Source: Streptococcus oralis
GTDB lineage: Bacteria > Bacillota > Bacilli > Lactobacillales > Streptococcaceae
Reading direction: 5' to 3'
Length of the DNA: 64,000 bases
Assembly: GCF_023611505.1 (NCBI RefSeq)
Contig: NZ_CP097843.1
Coordinates: 1,798,001 to 1,862,000, forward strand
Below are positions 51,128-62,084 of the stretch, piece by piece. The notes below the pieces were generated by a model, which did not search any database, was not told where the DNA came from, and saw only the letters and a program-made list of their open reading frames with translations. Made by a program: the position numbers and the translations under genes. The first letter of the stretch is position 1. Each line of letters begins with the position of its first letter.

Positions 51128-52280
51128 ATTTGTAAAGTTCTTTTTCAACTTCCATCCATCCTTTCACTCCAACGTGCATCACGTCAAATAAAAAGTAATC
51201 ATCATACTCTCTGTTTCCATAGTTTAGTACCGTTGCACCATGGCTTTTTGCGACATCTTCTATTTTTTTATAAGTTTTTTCTCGCATTTCTCTTGAGACA
51301 CCAGTGTAGTCGTTCCATTTCCCGTTTACTGGGAAAATAATAACCTCAACTTCAATGCCCAATTCTTTGGCAACTGTCAAGAAGAGTTCCATATCTGAAT
51401 ATTCTGGTGACTCCAGATAGCTCAAATCTTTATTGGAATCTTTCAGCGATGCATAGCGATCTTTTAAGTAAGTATTGTAGTAGTTATTATCAACAGCATA
51501 GTCATTATTGTCTGTTTTCTTTTTGACCTCTTCCACAAACTGATTCGTCATTTTCTGCCAATCATAGTCTGGGGTTTTATCTCCTGATGAGGGATAATCT
51601 GATTTCTCATGATTTTCATAAAATTTTCGTTTGAGCTTAAAGGAATACATCGCGTTATCTAATTCTAATAGTTTTTTATCAACAATGGTTCCTTTTCCAT
51701 CTATGAAATAACTTTTGTATTTTTTGTAGATGTCATTTTGTTGCTTGTTCCCCTTGGTAATCTCGATAATGCGATTGATTAGTTTTTCTTTCGTTTCTTT
51801 ACTAATCTTGTCATTATCTAGCATGTGAAAAATATGTTCCTGAGAAGCCTTGTTCAAAAAGGCATCTTGATGAGTCCCATCTTTTTCAAACCACTGAACA
51901 GACTCTACTATAGCTACTTTTCGCTTACTCATAGATCCTTCAATAGAGGCTAAAGTAGAAGCCTGAATGATGTTTTGAGAATAACTGGTCCCAATCTGCA
52001 TGATATTAAAATCGTTGTAGTTAAAAATTTTATTTGGATGATAGTCTTCATTTATCGTCGCAACCAACTCTGAAGAACCCATTAGAACCAGTGTATTGGG
52101 GGTGATATTGCTTGTTATAATATCTCTACTTTTATACTTTTCATACGAGGTGCTATAACGAATACTGTTATCCTTGACTTTATAATAATCATCAATCTTC
52201 TTGACATACGTCACATTTAAAAGGGCAAGCGTCGCAATTACGAGCACAAGCGATAGTAAAAATGCTTTTAATTTAATCAT
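51108..52280 (-). CDS. DltD-like SGNH-fold protein
   Basis: 390-residue membrane-anchored protein. The N-terminal anchor helix (AFLLSLVLVIATLALLNV) precedes an extracellular domain with DltD features: TLVLMGSSELVATINEDYHP (nucleophile Ser block), NIMQIGTSYSQNI, EVEVIIFPVNGKW and the terminal FLFDVMHVGVKGWMEVEKEL with the Asp-His pair. DltD acts in transfer of D-alanine to lipoteichoic acid. This is a divergent second-type copy beside an MBOAT gene, without dltA or dltC nearby. Confidence 0.83.
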   Translation of the reverse strand: MIKLKAFLLSLVLVIATLALLNVTYVKKIDDYYKVKDNSIRYSTSYEKYKSRDIITSNITPNTLVLMGSSELVATINEDYHPNKIFNYNDFNIMQIGTSYSQNIIQASTLASIEGSMSKRKVAIVESVQWFEKDGTHQDAFLNKASQEHIFHMLDNDKISKETKEKLINRIIEITKGNKQQNDIYKKYKSYFIDGKGTIVDKKLLELDNAMYSFKLKRKFYENHEKSDYPSSGDKTPDYDWQKMTNQFVEEVKKKTDNNDYAVDNNYYNTYLKDRYASLKDSNKDLSYLESPEYSDMELFLTVAKELGIEVEVIIFPVNGKWNDYTGVSREMREKTYKKIEDVAKSHGATVLNYGNREYDDYFLFDVMHVGVKGWMEVEKELYKFANQAN

Positions 52281-52327
52281 CTCGTTTTATCCTATCCCTT
52301 CGGTCTGGCAGACTTCTTTTCAATCTC

Positions 52328-53482
52328 TTATCTCTTTAAAATCGTAAGTAAGATTTTATAGGGTTCACCTGAAAAGATAAAGAAACCAATCATAACCAAA
52401 TTCATGGTTACAAACCAACTTAGTAGCTTATACCAGTTTTTATTTTTATTTTTCTTATAAAAATTGCTTTTCTTTTGATACACTTCAAATCCAGCCATCA
52501 AGACACCATGGTAAAAACCATAAAGAATGTAGCTAACACTAAGACCATGCCAAAAACCCATGACCAACATATTGACCATATAGGCATAGGTTGCATTGTG
52601 TAGCCTGTTTTTAAACCATTTTTTCCTGATAACCTGCATCAATACTCTTGAAAATACAAAATCTCTCAACCAGGTCGACAAGGTAATATGCCATCTAGTC
52701 CAGAAATCCTTGATATCAACACTCAAGAAAGGTTTGTTAAAGTTCATCGGTGTCTGAATACCTAGAATATTACTACTTCCAACGGCCATTAGACTATAGC
52801 CTGCAAAGTCGAAGAATAGATACAGGGTGTAAAGGTACATATACTTGATTGAGTAAACGACTGTGCCAGTATTATTTAGAGTGAGTAACATCTGGTAAAC
52901 ATAGGTTGATAAAACAACCTTGTAAAGAAGGCCTAGAACGATACGATACACACCGTCCCCTGCTAACTCTAGATACTCTTTTCGAGGCATGACCTCGTTT
53001 ATCTCTTTTAAAAATCTCCTACTCCGATCAATCGGACCAGCACTAACTGTTGGGAAAAAGAGCAAAAACTGTAAGTAATCTTTTACACTGATTTTTTCTT
53101 TGATCAAGCCATCCGATATCTCTAGCATGATCTGAATGGTCTTAAAGGACATGTAAGAAATTCCAATAAAGGCCAACAAATGCAGAGAAGTCAGGGCAAA
53201 GACTTTATTGATCACCAAAGGAAGAATGGAAAGGAAAACCAGTGGTTTCAGCCACTTTGCCTCTATCCGCTGTGCTAGAAAAACCAGAAAATACTGGTAA
53301 ACGATAAAGGCGAGCAAATAGACCATCATCGCTCGACTCTTACCATAGATAGCTCCTGCAAATAAGAGAGAGAGCACCAAAATATAGTAGTCCTTACGTT
53401 TTTCAAAAAAGTTTACCACAAAACCAATTAGTAAAACTACAAATAAGAGAAGGAAAAACTCATTTCCCTCGAAATAATTCAT
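52328..53482 (-). CDS. MBOAT O-acyltransferase, DltB-like
   Basis: 384-residue polytopic membrane acyltransferase. The DltB/AlgI signatures LLFFPTVSAGPIDRSRRF, DFAGYSLMAVGSSNILGI and DIKDFWTRWHITLSTWLRDF are visible, and the catalytic His lies in MGFWHGLSV near residue 307. It would pass acyl groups across the membrane to the DltD-like partner encoded next. Preceded by AAGGAGT and a leader with a short hairpin (AGCAAA/TTTGCT). The acyl group and polymer are not certain, since the ligase and carrier genes are absent here. Confidence 0.87.
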   Translation of the reverse strand: MNYFEGNEFFLLLFVVLLIGFVVNFFEKRKDYYILVLSLLFAGAIYGKSRAMMVYLLAFIVYQYFLVFLAQRIEAKWLKPLVFLSILPLVINKVFALTSLHLLAFIGISYMSFKTIQIMLEISDGLIKEKISVKDYLQFLLFFPTVSAGPIDRSRRFLKEINEVMPRKEYLELAGDGVYRIVLGLLYKVVLSTYVYQMLLTLNNTGTVVYSIKYMYLYTLYLFFDFAGYSLMAVGSSNILGIQTPMNFNKPFLSVDIKDFWTRWHITLSTWLRDFVFSRVLMQVIRKKWFKNRLHNATYAYMVNMLVMGFWHGLSVSYILYGFYHGVLMAGFEVYQKKSNFYKKNKNKNWYKLLSWFVTMNLVMIGFFIFSGEPYKILLTILKR

Positions 53483-53557
53483 ACCAGCTAGACTCCTTTA
53501 CATTATCATCCCTCCTACAGCAAACTTTCCGATTTGCTAATTGAGGGACCTTTCTTT

Positions 53558-53563
53558 ATTATA
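53558..53563 (-). promoter_or_regulatory. -10 box of the MBOAT/DltD-like/DltX-like operon
   Basis: TATAAT with an extended TGC element on the minus strand, about 75 bp before the MBOAT ATG. A clear -35 is not evident. Confidence 0.55.
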
Positions 53564-53612
53564 GCATATTTCTAAAAAGAAGCTTTACTCTTCTTGCATT
53601 TCGGTGAGAAAA

Positions 53613-53638
53613 CAAAAAGGAGTCCCGTTGGGCTCCTT
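53613..53638 (-). terminator. Rho-independent terminator of the met operon
   Basis: Minus strand AAGGAGCCC AAC GGGACTCCTT followed by TTTG, a few bases after the metI stop. Confidence 0.85.
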
Positions 53639-53642
53639 CCAT

Positions 53643-54335
53643 TTATTTATGACTTAATTTCTTGGTCAAGAAATCTCCCAAGAACTGGATCGTAAAGATA
53701 ATCAAGATGATAATGATGGTTGCTAAGATAGTCACATCGTGATTGTAACGGTTGAAGCCATAGGCAATGGCCACGTTACCGATACCACCAGCACCAACTG
53801 CTCCCGCCATAGCTGTTTCCCCAACAAGGGAAATCAAGGTCACTGTCGTCACACGAATCAAATCTGGAAGACCTTCTGATAGGTAAACACCCACGATATC
53901 CCAGAAGGTCGCTCCGCTCGCTTGAGCCGCCTCAATGACACCGCCATCCAGTTCAGCCAAGACCACCTGCACCTGACGGGCAAAGAAGGCAAAGACCGCA
54001 AAAGAAAGTGGCACAAGGGCTGCATTTGGACCGATACTAGTCTTGACAATCAAGTGAGAAAGTGGCGACATGATTGCCAAGAGGATGATGAAAGGAACCG
54101 CACGGAAAATAGAGGTAATCTTGTCTAAAATCCAAAAAACGACCTTATTCTCTAAAACACCACCTGGCGCTGTCAAGACAAGGAAAAGACCTGCAACAAG
54201 CCCCAAGAATCCTCCGATAATGAAGGAAAGAACTGTCATATAAAGGGTTAGGTAGATGGCTGTTCCCCAGCCTGCCTGACCAGCCCAGCCCATTTTATAG
54301 ACATTTGGTAGATAGGTTTGAATCAATGATTCCAT
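53643..54335 (-). CDS. metI: Methionine ABC transporter permease MetI
   Basis: 230-residue permease with five or six helices. The binding-protein-dependent transport signature is EAAQASGATFWDIVGVYLSE near residue 140, and the MetI-type motif VGETAMAGAVGAGGIG lies near residue 175. Together with MetN and MetQ it imports methionine. Starts one base after metN. Confidence 0.95.
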   Translation of the reverse strand: MESLIQTYLPNVYKMGWAGQAGWGTAIYLTLYMTVLSFIIGGFLGLVAGLFLVLTAPGGVLENKVVFWILDKITSIFRAVPFIILLAIMSPLSHLIVKTSIGPNAALVPLSFAVFAFFARQVQVVLAELDGGVIEAAQASGATFWDIVGVYLSEGLPDLIRVTTVTLISLVGETAMAGAVGAGGIGNVAIAYGFNRYNHDVTILATIIIILIIFTIQFLGDFLTKKLSHK

Positions 54336-54336
54336 C

Positions 54337-55398
54337 TTACTGTCCTCCCTTCAATACTTTTAGCTGTACGCCTGCTTGACGAATAGCTTCTTGAGCACCT
54401 GCTAGCGCTGCTTTTTCACCTGACAAGACCACAACCAATTCTCCAACAGGAGTGCCATCGAGAATTTCGATATTTCCATAAAGGATATTGGCCGTTACTT
54501 GGTAATGTTTGTACAATTCATTCAAAAGTGGTTCGTCTGTCGAAGCCCCTGCATACTTGAGCTGCACTAAGATACTGTTCTCAGATAAATGTTCTACGAT
54601 TTCTTGCTTCTCAATCTTAACCATGGCTTCGTCAATTCCTGTAGCTGTTGAAATAAAGTCCTGGGTCAAAGGTTGTTTAGGGTCTGAGAAGATTTCAAGG
54701 ACACTTCCCTCTTCAATCAAATGCCCATCCTGCATAACTGCTACACGATTGGCAATGTCTTTGACAATCTGCATTTCATGCGTAATCAAAACAACGGTCA
54801 AGCCTAATTTTTGGTTCAAATCTTGCAATAAGGCCAAAATCTGCTTAGTTGTCTTAGGGTCAAGGGCAGAAGTTGACTCGTCTGAAATCAAGATTTTTGG
54901 ATCATTGGCCAAGGCACGCGCAATGGCTACACGCTGTTTTTGCCCTCCTGATAGTTGTGAAGGGTAGTTTTCAGCACGATCTGCCAAACCAACCAAGTCT
55001 AACAACTTAGCTACTTTTGCTTTCTTTTCTTCCTTGCTGAGCCCAGAGTGTTTGAGGGCAAAGGCCACATTCTCCTCTGCTGTCTTTTGACTCATCAGGT
55101 TAAAATGCTGGAAAATCATCCCAATGTCTTGACGCTTACGACGCAACTGCTCTGCTGTCAAGGTCACCTTGCCATCAAAAATGACGTCGTTATCAATGGT
55201 AATTTTTCCTGCAGATGGCTTTTGCAAGAGGTTAATCACCCGTACAAGGGTTGATTTCCCTGCTCCAGAATATCCAACGATTCCGTAGATATCCCCTTCT
55301 TGGATGTGAATAGTCACATCTTTGACCGCTGTGATGGTTCTTTTCTTTTGGTGAAAAGTCACATCGATCTGATCTAACTTGATAATATCTCTACTCAT
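54337..55398 (-). CDS. metN: Methionine ABC transporter ATPase MetN
   Basis: 353-residue ATPase: Walker [12 protein letters not shown] near residue 41, signature [15 protein letters not shown], Walker [14 protein letters not shown], and switch His in LITHEMQ. A C-terminal NIL (ACT-like) domain from about residue 270 is the known site of methionine trans-inhibition. Overlaps the M20 peptidase gene by eight bases. Confidence 0.96.
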   Translation of the reverse strand: MSRDIIKLDQIDVTFHQKKRTITAVKDVTIHIQEGDIYGIVGYSGAGKSTLVRVINLLQKPSAGKITIDNDVIFDGKVTLTAEQLRRKRQDIGMIFQHFNLMSQKTAEENVAFALKHSGLSKEEKKAKVAKLLDLVGLADRAENYPSQLSGGQKQRVAIARALANDPKILISDESTSALDPKTTKQILALLQDLNQKLGLTVVLITHEMQIVKDIANRVAVMQDGHLIEEGSVLEIFSDPKQPLTQDFISTATGIDEAMVKIEKQEIVEHLSENSILVQLKYAGASTDEPLLNELYKHYQVTANILYGNIEILDGTPVGELVVVLSGEKAALAGAQEAIRQAGVQLKVLKGGQ

Positions 55399-56764
55399 AG
55401 CTTCTAATCAGCTCCTCTACTAATTCAATATGGGTGTAGTAATCGGCGATTCGCACGTTTTCATCTCCACCATGGTCTCGGCTATTGGCATTTCCTAGAC
55501 CGAAGGCCACCATTGGTACCTCTAGGGCATCAAAGACCGTATGCATAGGTCCTGTCCCTGCTGTAGTCGGCAAGACTGAAACGCCCTGTGGATAGAATTT
55601 TTTGGCCAATTCGATCACATTGAGAATGGCTGGTGCGCTCATATCGCTTCGATAGCTCATCTCTCCCAAGGTATAGTATAATTCTACCTTATCAAAGCCA
55701 TTTTTGTCTAGCTGTTTCCGAATTTTTTCCAGGACATTGTGAGGTTCTAGGCCAGGAACCAAACGAACTTCTAACTTGGCATTAGCTTCTGCTGGCAAAA
55801 TCGTTTTAACCCCTTGCCCTTGATAACCTGACTGAATCCCTTCGATATTAAGGGCTGGCTCAAAAAAGAAACGTTTTAGGAAGGCTACACGATCCTCTTG
55901 TAAGAGAGGCAATTCCAAACCATAAATGCGACTAATTTCCCCTGGATTTCGTTGGGCGTAAGTATCCACCAAGGCCAATTCTCGTTCATTCGGCTCTTGG
56001 ACATCCTCGTACAAGCCTTCGACCAAGATACGACCATCTGCAGCACGAAGAGACTGTAAGGCTTGAAGGAGATACCAAGGAGCTGATTCCACAACTCCAC
56101 CATAACTAGAGTGGATATCGACATCAGCGCTTTTTACCTTGGCATCAAAGGTCACAATCCCCTTGTTCCCACCAGAGATTTCTAGCTGCTCCAAGGCGTT
56201 CTTGGTCCCTTGTTCCCAGACTAGCAAGTCCGCCCCACGAAGTTTGTCTGCATGTTTCTCTAAATACTTATCTAGATCCATAGAAGCGGATTCCTCCGCT
56301 CCCTCCATGATAAAGCTGATATTGACAGGCAGGTCATCATGGTGCTGCATATACTTTCTCAGAGCACTCAAACGAGCCGTGATATGGCCCTTGTCGTCGT
56401 CAACCCCACGCCCATACATAAAGCCATTTCGCACAGAAAGGGTAAAAGGATCCTCTGTCCACACCTGGTCACCATCCGCCGGCACAGTGTCATAGTGGTT
56501 ATAGAAGATCAAGGTCTTGGCATCCGGACGCGAACTCTTGAAATGCGCCATGATAAAGGGAGCCGTGTAGCTCTCATCAATCTCCACTTCAGCCCCCACA
56601 CGCTTGAAAATCTCACCCAGATAGTTTGCGACTTCCTTGAGTCCAACCTGCTGGGCAAAGACTGATTTCTTGGAAATTAAGGTGCGCAAGACTTCAAAAT
56701 AATGTTGGGCCACATGATCCTTCTCAAATTTTTCAATCTGCTCTTGTTCGCTAGGAAAAACCAT
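55391..56764 (-). CDS. M20-family dipeptidase/carboxypeptidase of the met operon
   Basis: 457-residue zinc peptidase. Metal-binding motifs: [21 protein letters not shown] (bridging Asp), [11 protein letters not shown] (catalytic Glu pair) and the late [12 protein letters not shown]. The inserted dimerisation domain lies near residues 190-310. Placed between metQ and metN, it probably releases methionine or other amino acids from peptides. The ATG at 56764 gives the conserved MVFPSEQEQ start; the frame is open to 56800. Confidence 0.9.
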   Translation of the reverse strand: MVFPSEQEQIEKFEKDHVAQHYFEVLRTLISKKSVFAQQVGLKEVANYLGEIFKRVGAEVEIDESYTAPFIMAHFKSSRPDAKTLIFYNHYDTVPADGDQVWTEDPFTLSVRNGFMYGRGVDDDKGHITARLSALRKYMQHHDDLPVNISFIMEGAEESASMDLDKYLEKHADKLRGADLLVWEQGTKNALEQLEISGGNKGIVTFDAKVKSADVDIHSSYGGVVESAPWYLLQALQSLRAADGRILVEGLYEDVQEPNERELALVDTYAQRNPGEISRIYGLELPLLQEDRVAFLKRFFFEPALNIEGIQSGYQGQGVKTILPAEANAKLEVRLVPGLEPHNVLEKIRKQLDKNGFDKVELYYTLGEMSYRSDMSAPAILNVIELAKKFYPQGVSVLPTTAGTGPMHTVFDALEVPMVAFGLGNANSRDHGGDENVRIADYYTHIELVEELIRSYE

Positions 56765-56882
56765 TTTCTCTCTCTTTCTACTACGTACTTGCGTCTTCAA
56801 AACGACAACAAGTTCCTCTTTAAAATCAACTCTCTATACAAAAGCAAGAGGTGGAAACTCTCTCCCACCTCCCTGTGTCTTA

Positions 56883-57737
56883 TTACCAAACTGGTTGGTC
56901 CAAACCGTCTGATGTTTCTTCGATGACTTTTCTCACTTCATCAGTGTGGTAAGCCGCGATAATTTTCTTGATGGCATCCGCTTTAGGTGATGATTCCCAA
57001 TCTTTTTTCGCAACGATGATGTTGTACCATTGTTTTGAATTTTCATCAGCTTGTTCTTTGAAGAGTGCTTTCTTGTAGTCCAATTTTGCTTCTGTAACGA
57101 AGGTATTGTTTACAACGGCAGCATCAACTGATGACAATGAACGAGCTGTTTGGCTAGCGTCCAATTCAGTAATCTTCAAGTTCTTTGGATTTTCTGTGAT
57201 GTTAGCAACTGTTGCTAGAGCAGTTCCAGAAACATCCAATTTGATCAAACCAGCTGATTGAAGCAAGTAAAGCGCACGGCTTTCGTTTGTTGCATCGTTT
57301 GGTACGGCGATTTCACCGTTATCTGGGATTTCTTCCACTTTAGTGTACTTGTTTTCTTCTCCATTTTTACCTGAGTAAAGGCGGATTGGTGAGATGTAAG
57401 TATCTGCAATCGCTACAAGGTCTTTCCCGTTTTCTTTGTTCCAGTTGTTCAAGAAGTTGTAGTGTTGGAAAGCGTTCAAGTCAACTTCGCCGTCAGCAGT
57501 TGCCTTGTTTGGTTGAGAGTAGTCAGTAAACTCTGTGAATTCCAATTTAATTCCATCTTTTTCAACCAACTCTTGAATCTTGTCCCAACGTGCTTCTTCA
57601 GAACCACTACGGTTAACTGTTGCGATTTTAACAACTGTTTCGTTGTCTGCTTTCTTTTCTGAATTTCCGCAAGCTGCTAGAGTCAAACCTGCGACTGTAG
57701 CAAGAGCTGCTACACCGAGCCATTTTTTGATTTTCAT
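56883..57737 (-). CDS. metQ: Methionine-binding lipoprotein MetQ (NLPA family)
   Basis: 284-residue lipoprotein: signal peptide with lipobox LTLAAC (Cys 22), then the NLPA fold with YSQPNKATADGEVDLNAFQH, PIRLYSGK and IAVPNDATNESRALYLLQSA. It delivers methionine to MetNI. First gene of the operon, 84 bp downstream of a perfect MetR/MtaR box. Confidence 0.95.
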   Translation of the reverse strand: MKIKKWLGVAALATVAGLTLAACGNSEKKADNETVVKIATVNRSGSEEARWDKIQELVEKDGIKLEFTEFTDYSQPNKATADGEVDLNAFQHYNFLNNWNKENGKDLVAIADTYISPIRLYSGKNGEENKYTKVEEIPDNGEIAVPNDATNESRALYLLQSAGLIKLDVSGTALATVANITENPKNLKITELDASQTARSLSSVDAAVVNNTFVTEAKLDYKKALFKEQADENSKQWYNIIVAKKDWESSPKADAIKKIIAAYHTDEVRKVIEETSDGLDQPVW

Positions 57738-57820
57738 GATTCTATCTCCTTTAAAAATAATACCGTACTAGTATCTCATACTTTATTTGATTTAGCAAAT
57801 TGTTATTAGATAGGCAGACA

Positions 57821-57837
57821 TATAGTTTGAAACTATA
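57821..57837. promoter_or_regulatory. MetR/MtaR box of the methionine operon
   Basis: TATAGTTTGAAACTATA, a perfect 17-bp palindrome identical to the streptococcal Met box consensus TATAGTTTNAAACTATA recognised by the LysR-type regulator MetR (MtaR). A candidate promoter (TTGCTA, 17 bp, GATACT) lies between it and metQ. Confidence 0.9.
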
Positions 57838-57846
57838 TACCTAAAA

Positions 57847-57885
57847 ATTGAGAAATCATCCGCCTTTCTCAGACTGGATGATTTC
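57847..57885 (-). terminator. Rho-independent terminator after the amino-acid binding lipoprotein gene
   Basis: Minus strand GAAATCATCC pairs with GGATGATTTC (57885-57876 with 57861-57852) and is followed by TCAATTTTTAGG. Confidence 0.78.
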
Positions 57886-57891
57886 ATACGA

Positions 57892-58767
<876 letters not shown>

Positions 58768-58837
58768 TTAACAGAAAAAAGAAATTTACGCCATTATATG
58801 ATATCTATATCGGTGATAAGTTTTTTCTATGACTGAT

Positions 58838-59161
58838 TTAAAAAACCAAACGCAAGACTGCAACCAAGACCACTCCAAAAAGAACCGTACCCACTAGATT
58901 GCGGTAGCGAAAGGCTACCCAAGCCGTTGGAAAGACTGCTAAAAAGTCCAACCATTTGATCTGAGGAAGGCTGCCAACCTTGCCAGTCACTACGCTTGAA
59001 AGGATCAAGGCAAAGATAATGGAAACAGGCAAGAACTTCAAAAAACGCTCAACGATAGCTGGCAACCCCTTGTACTTAACCAAGATGAAGGGAATCATGC
59101 GGGGAATCCAAGTCACTAGGCCTGAAAATATAACGGCTAACAAAAGATATTTACTGACCAT
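58838..59161 (-). CDS. azlD: AzlD-family branched-chain amino acid exporter subunit
   Basis: 107-residue protein with four helices and the AzlD-type block VTWIPRMIPFILVKYKGLP near residue 17. Partner of AzlC, with which it overlaps by 11 bp. The pair exports branched-chain amino acids or analogues in bacteria where it was studied. Confidence 0.87.
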   Translation of the reverse strand: MVSKYLLLAVIFSGLVTWIPRMIPFILVKYKGLPAIVERFLKFLPVSIIFALILSSVVTGKVGSLPQIKWLDFLAVFPTAWVAFRYRNLVGTVLFGVVLVAVLRLVF

Positions 59162-59846
59162 CTAAGACCACCCCCATGGTACAACCTAGCAAGGTCGCAA
59201 AAAGAACAGCTAGCGACTGAGACACCACTGTCAAGAGCAAAAAGAAGGACACCGCAACAACGGCTAGGATCAGCAGCAGATTCCGTACAGGAACCCGTCT
59301 TTGCATAATCTGAAATTGCGAGGTAAAAATCCCGATAAACATCCCAACAAGGGCAAAGTCTAATCCAAAGACCTCAGGATTTGGAAGAAGCCCACCTAAA
59401 GCTGTCCCCGCAACTGTCCCAATAAACCAGGCTATATAACTATTGAGATTGTTCCCGTGCATCCACATAGGATTGACCTTGTCTGTATGGGCTAATTCTC
59501 CCATCAAAACCCCGTAAGTTTCATCTGTCAGGAGACTGGACATGCCGATATTTTGCCAGAGACTAGTATGACGGAAATAGGTCGATGCGTGTAAGCTCAA
59601 CAAAAAGAGACGCAAATTGATTAGAAAAACCGTCATAGCAATAGCTGCGACAGGCGCTTGGACCGCAATCAAGGCCAACATGGCAAACTGGGCGCTCCCA
59701 GCATAAACAAAGAGGCTCATCAAGCCCATCTCAACAGGTGTCACATAGGGCGCACCGATAATCCCACAGGCCAGTCCGATACTGACATAACCAAGGGCCG
59801 TTGGCATGGCTGCCTGTGCACCTTCCCAGAATCCTTTTTCTTTCAT
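59151..59846 (-). CDS. azlC: AzlC-family branched-chain amino acid exporter subunit
   Basis: 231-residue polytopic protein with AMPTALGYVSIGLACGIIGA near residue 10 and the AzlC segments SAQFAMLALIA, LLSLHASTYFRH and LLTDETYGVLM. The ATG at 59846 (MKEKGFWEGAQ) fits the family; the frame is open to 59858. Transcribed first, with azlD overlapping. An extended -10 (TGTTATAAT) lies about 65 bp upstream. Confidence 0.88.
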   Translation of the reverse strand: MKEKGFWEGAQAAMPTALGYVSIGLACGIIGAPYVTPVEMGLMSLFVYAGSAQFAMLALIAVQAPVAAIAMTVFLINLRLFLLSLHASTYFRHTSLWQNIGMSSLLTDETYGVLMGELAHTDKVNPMWMHGNNLNSYIAWFIGTVAGTALGGLLPNPEVFGLDFALVGMFIGIFTSQFQIMQRRVPVRNLLLILAVVAVSFFLLLTVVSQSLAVLFATLLGCTMGVVLDGQ

Positions 59847-59955
59847 CTTTCTCCTCATATTCTCTCCAATTGAGTCTGTTCGTCATCACAGCCACAGCAC
59901 TGACTATTATAACATATTCAAAGAAGAGAAAAAAGTCTGCTGATTTTGGCCATCA

Positions 59956-59978
59956 TAAAAAGACTGGCAATCCAGTCT
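59956..59978 (-). terminator. Rho-independent terminator of the MFS gene
   Basis: Minus strand AGACTGG ATTG CCAGTCT followed by TTTTATG, 27 bp after the stop codon. Confidence 0.82.
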
Positions 59979-60004
59979 CAAACACCTATTATACAAATTT
60001 TCCG

Positions 60005-61231
60005 CTAAATGCTCTCACGAATATTCAAGAGCATGACAAATGCGGTTAGGAGTAATAGCAATAGAATAAAGCTGACCGCTAGGGTTCCAAAACTTGTAGC
60101 AATTGTTACGAAAACAATTGTGAATAGACTTGGTAAAACAACCGTAATAGCACCAATAGAGGATTGAACCGCTCCCATTGACTCCTCAGGTATTTGTTTA
60201 AAGACGAGTTCTTGCAATCTAGGAGAGAGTAACCCTGCGATGAAGGCATCCAAGGAGCTGAAAAGCAAAATCAAACCAAAATGACTTGTGGCAAATCCTA
60301 CTAGAAGGAGTAACTGGATGACAACTGAGGCATATAGAGCTATTTTTATAGAAATCGTATTTTTCAGATAGCCACTTACAAGACTTCCGACAATAAGTGC
60401 TGATAATTCTAGTGTTGATAACAAAGCGAGAGATTGACCAGTTTGTAAATTCAAAAAAGGTTGGTTTCTTAAAAAAAGAGTCGAAATAGGAACAGTGACA
60501 TTGATCACAGCTTGGCTGATAGAGACGATAAATAAAATGAAGATCACTCTATCCATATTCCCGATCAATTTCGATGATTGGAACAAATGCTGGCAAAACG
60601 ATTTTACAGAAAGACCTTCTTGATAGCTAATTGTTTTTTCAACTTTCAAAAGATCATTTTTTATGAAGAGAATACCTACAAATGCTATCAGAAACGTAAG
60701 AGCGTTTAGCAAGGAAATAAACTGAATGGAAAGAATTCCTAGTAAAATCCCTCCTAGAATATTACTGATTGTCCGAACTAAACTAACAGTTGACTGTTTA
60801 AATCCAATAGCTTCTGCCAGATGGTCTTGCCCAATAATTCTAATGAAAATCGGAGTGAGCATGGCGCCTGAAAAATAACTCAATGTATCAGATAAAAGAT
60901 TAATCAGACAAATAAATGCTACTAATAACAAGGAAAAGGATTGCCCTGAAAGTGATAAAGAAACTATAGAGTAAAGCAAAAATTTTGCAAAACTAATAAT
61001 TGTATATTTTAGAACACGATGATGTTGAAAATCCGCCAAAACTCCCAGAAAGATTTGTAGAACTTGAGGAACAGTCTCTGAAATCGTGATGAGTAAAATT
61101 GCCAAGGGGGCAAACGAAGCATCTGCCACATAATTCAAAAAAGCAAGATAAAAAATCGTATCCCCAACCGTCGAAATCCACTGGTTGATGGTTAATTGCC
61201 TAAAATCTCTATTTTGAATAAATACTTTCAT
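60005..61231 (-). CDS. Major facilitator superfamily exporter
   Basis: 408 residues, about 12 membrane helices. The start MKVFIQNRDFRQLTINQWIS followed by TVGDTIFYLAFLNYVA and the motif A-like GVLADFQHHRVLKY near residue 62 are typical of the MefA/drug-exporter-like MFS branch of streptococci. Substrate unknown. Encoded upstream of the CPBP-azl region on the minus strand with its own terminator. Confidence 0.85.
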   Translation of the reverse strand: MKVFIQNRDFRQLTINQWISTVGDTIFYLAFLNYVADASFAPLAILLITISETVPQVLQIFLGVLADFQHHRVLKYTIISFAKFLLYSIVSLSLSGQSFSLLLVAFICLINLLSDTLSYFSGAMLTPIFIRIIGQDHLAEAIGFKQSTVSLVRTISNILGGILLGILSIQFISLLNALTFLIAFVGILFIKNDLLKVEKTISYQEGLSVKSFCQHLFQSSKLIGNMDRVIFILFIVSISQAVINVTVPISTLFLRNQPFLNLQTGQSLALLSTLELSALIVGSLVSGYLKNTISIKIALYASVVIQLLLLVGFATSHFGLILLFSSLDAFIAGLLSPRLQELVFKQIPEESMGAVQSSIGAITVVLPSLFTIVFVTIATSFGTLAVSFILLLLLLTAFVMLLNIRESI

Positions 61232-61303
61232 CGCAACTCCTTTTTGAGTTCAAATGGGAACTTTTCCCCCGCAAGATAGACCGATATTACTGAGCACCTA
61301 AAA

Positions 61304-61969
61304 TTACAGCAACGATAAAATTTGACCAATGCCATTGTAGACTATGTGCAGTCCAATAGGCCAATAAATGGACTTTGTCACTCTAAATAAGACTGCAAAT
61401 ATGAGACCACCACCCATATATGAGAAAAAGTCTGTCAAAACCCAACCATGATTACTAATGTGCAAGATTCCAAACAAAGCAGCCGAACCGAGCACATCCA
61501 GTCCCCATTTCTTCCCTTTTTCCAGAGCGGTCATCACCAACCCACGATAAATTATCTCTTCAAAAATGGGACCTGCAATTACAGGATAGAAAAAATACAT
61601 TAAAAATGCCGTAGCTCCTGTAAAAGTAGGAGCAGCATGTTGATAAGAAATTTCATTTCGAGTAGGTGGGAAAAGAAAAAAGGTAACGAAATTCCAAATA
61701 ACAAAAGCAAGCAGAGCTAAAAATGAATAGACAAGATAGGATCCTTTAAACTTTCTACTGTTGATTTGTTGCCATTTTCCCGACCAAATCATAGCAATAA
61801 GAGCAAATAAAACCACAAGAAAATTCAACATCATATCCGACAGATAATAGGTAAAGTCAGATAGACCAGTAACAAGGTTGCTGCGTAAAACTAGACCACT
61901 GAACTTCTGGTCAGCAATAACTAGTAGAAAAGCCATAATAAAGTAGTGACGTGAGATTATCTTTTTCAT
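61304..61969 (-). CDS. CPBP-family (CAAX-protease-like) membrane protein
   Basis: 221 residues with about seven helices. The Abi/CPBP motifs GPIFEEIIYRGLVMTAL (EExxxR) near residue 137 and FGILHISNHGWVL near residue 167 supply the metal-binding Glu and His. Bacterial members take part in bacteriocin immunity or peptide processing. In pneumococci such genes lie next to Rgg regulators, as here. Confidence 0.87.
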   Translation of the reverse strand: MKKIISRHYFIMAFLLVIADQKFSGLVLRSNLVTGLSDFTYYLSDMMLNFLVVLFALIAMIWSGKWQQINSRKFKGSYLVYSFLALLAFVIWNFVTFFLFPPTRNEISYQHAAPTFTGATAFLMYFFYPVIAGPIFEEIIYRGLVMTALEKGKKWGLDVLGSAALFGILHISNHGWVLTDFFSYMGGGLIFAVLFRVTKSIYWPIGLHIVYNGIGQILSLL

Positions 61970-62084
61970 TCTATTTTCTCCTATACTATGAAATAAGGAT
62001 AGTATAACACGGAAATTAGCTCATTTTAGAAAATCGCATATTTGACATTTTTTCTCATAGAAATCTCTCATTTGCGATAGTGGA

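Noticed and set aside
57738..57891. SAM or T-box riboswitch before metQ
   Set aside because: No T-box or SAM aptamer segments are visible; the perfect TATAGTTTGAAACTATA palindrome explains control by MetR/MtaR.
61970..62084. SHP-type pheromone gene beside the Rgg regulator
   Set aside because: A frame of about ten codons (MRKNVKYAIF) can be read on the minus strand, but it lacks a ribosome binding site and the hydrophobic, acidic-residue pattern of SHP peptides.
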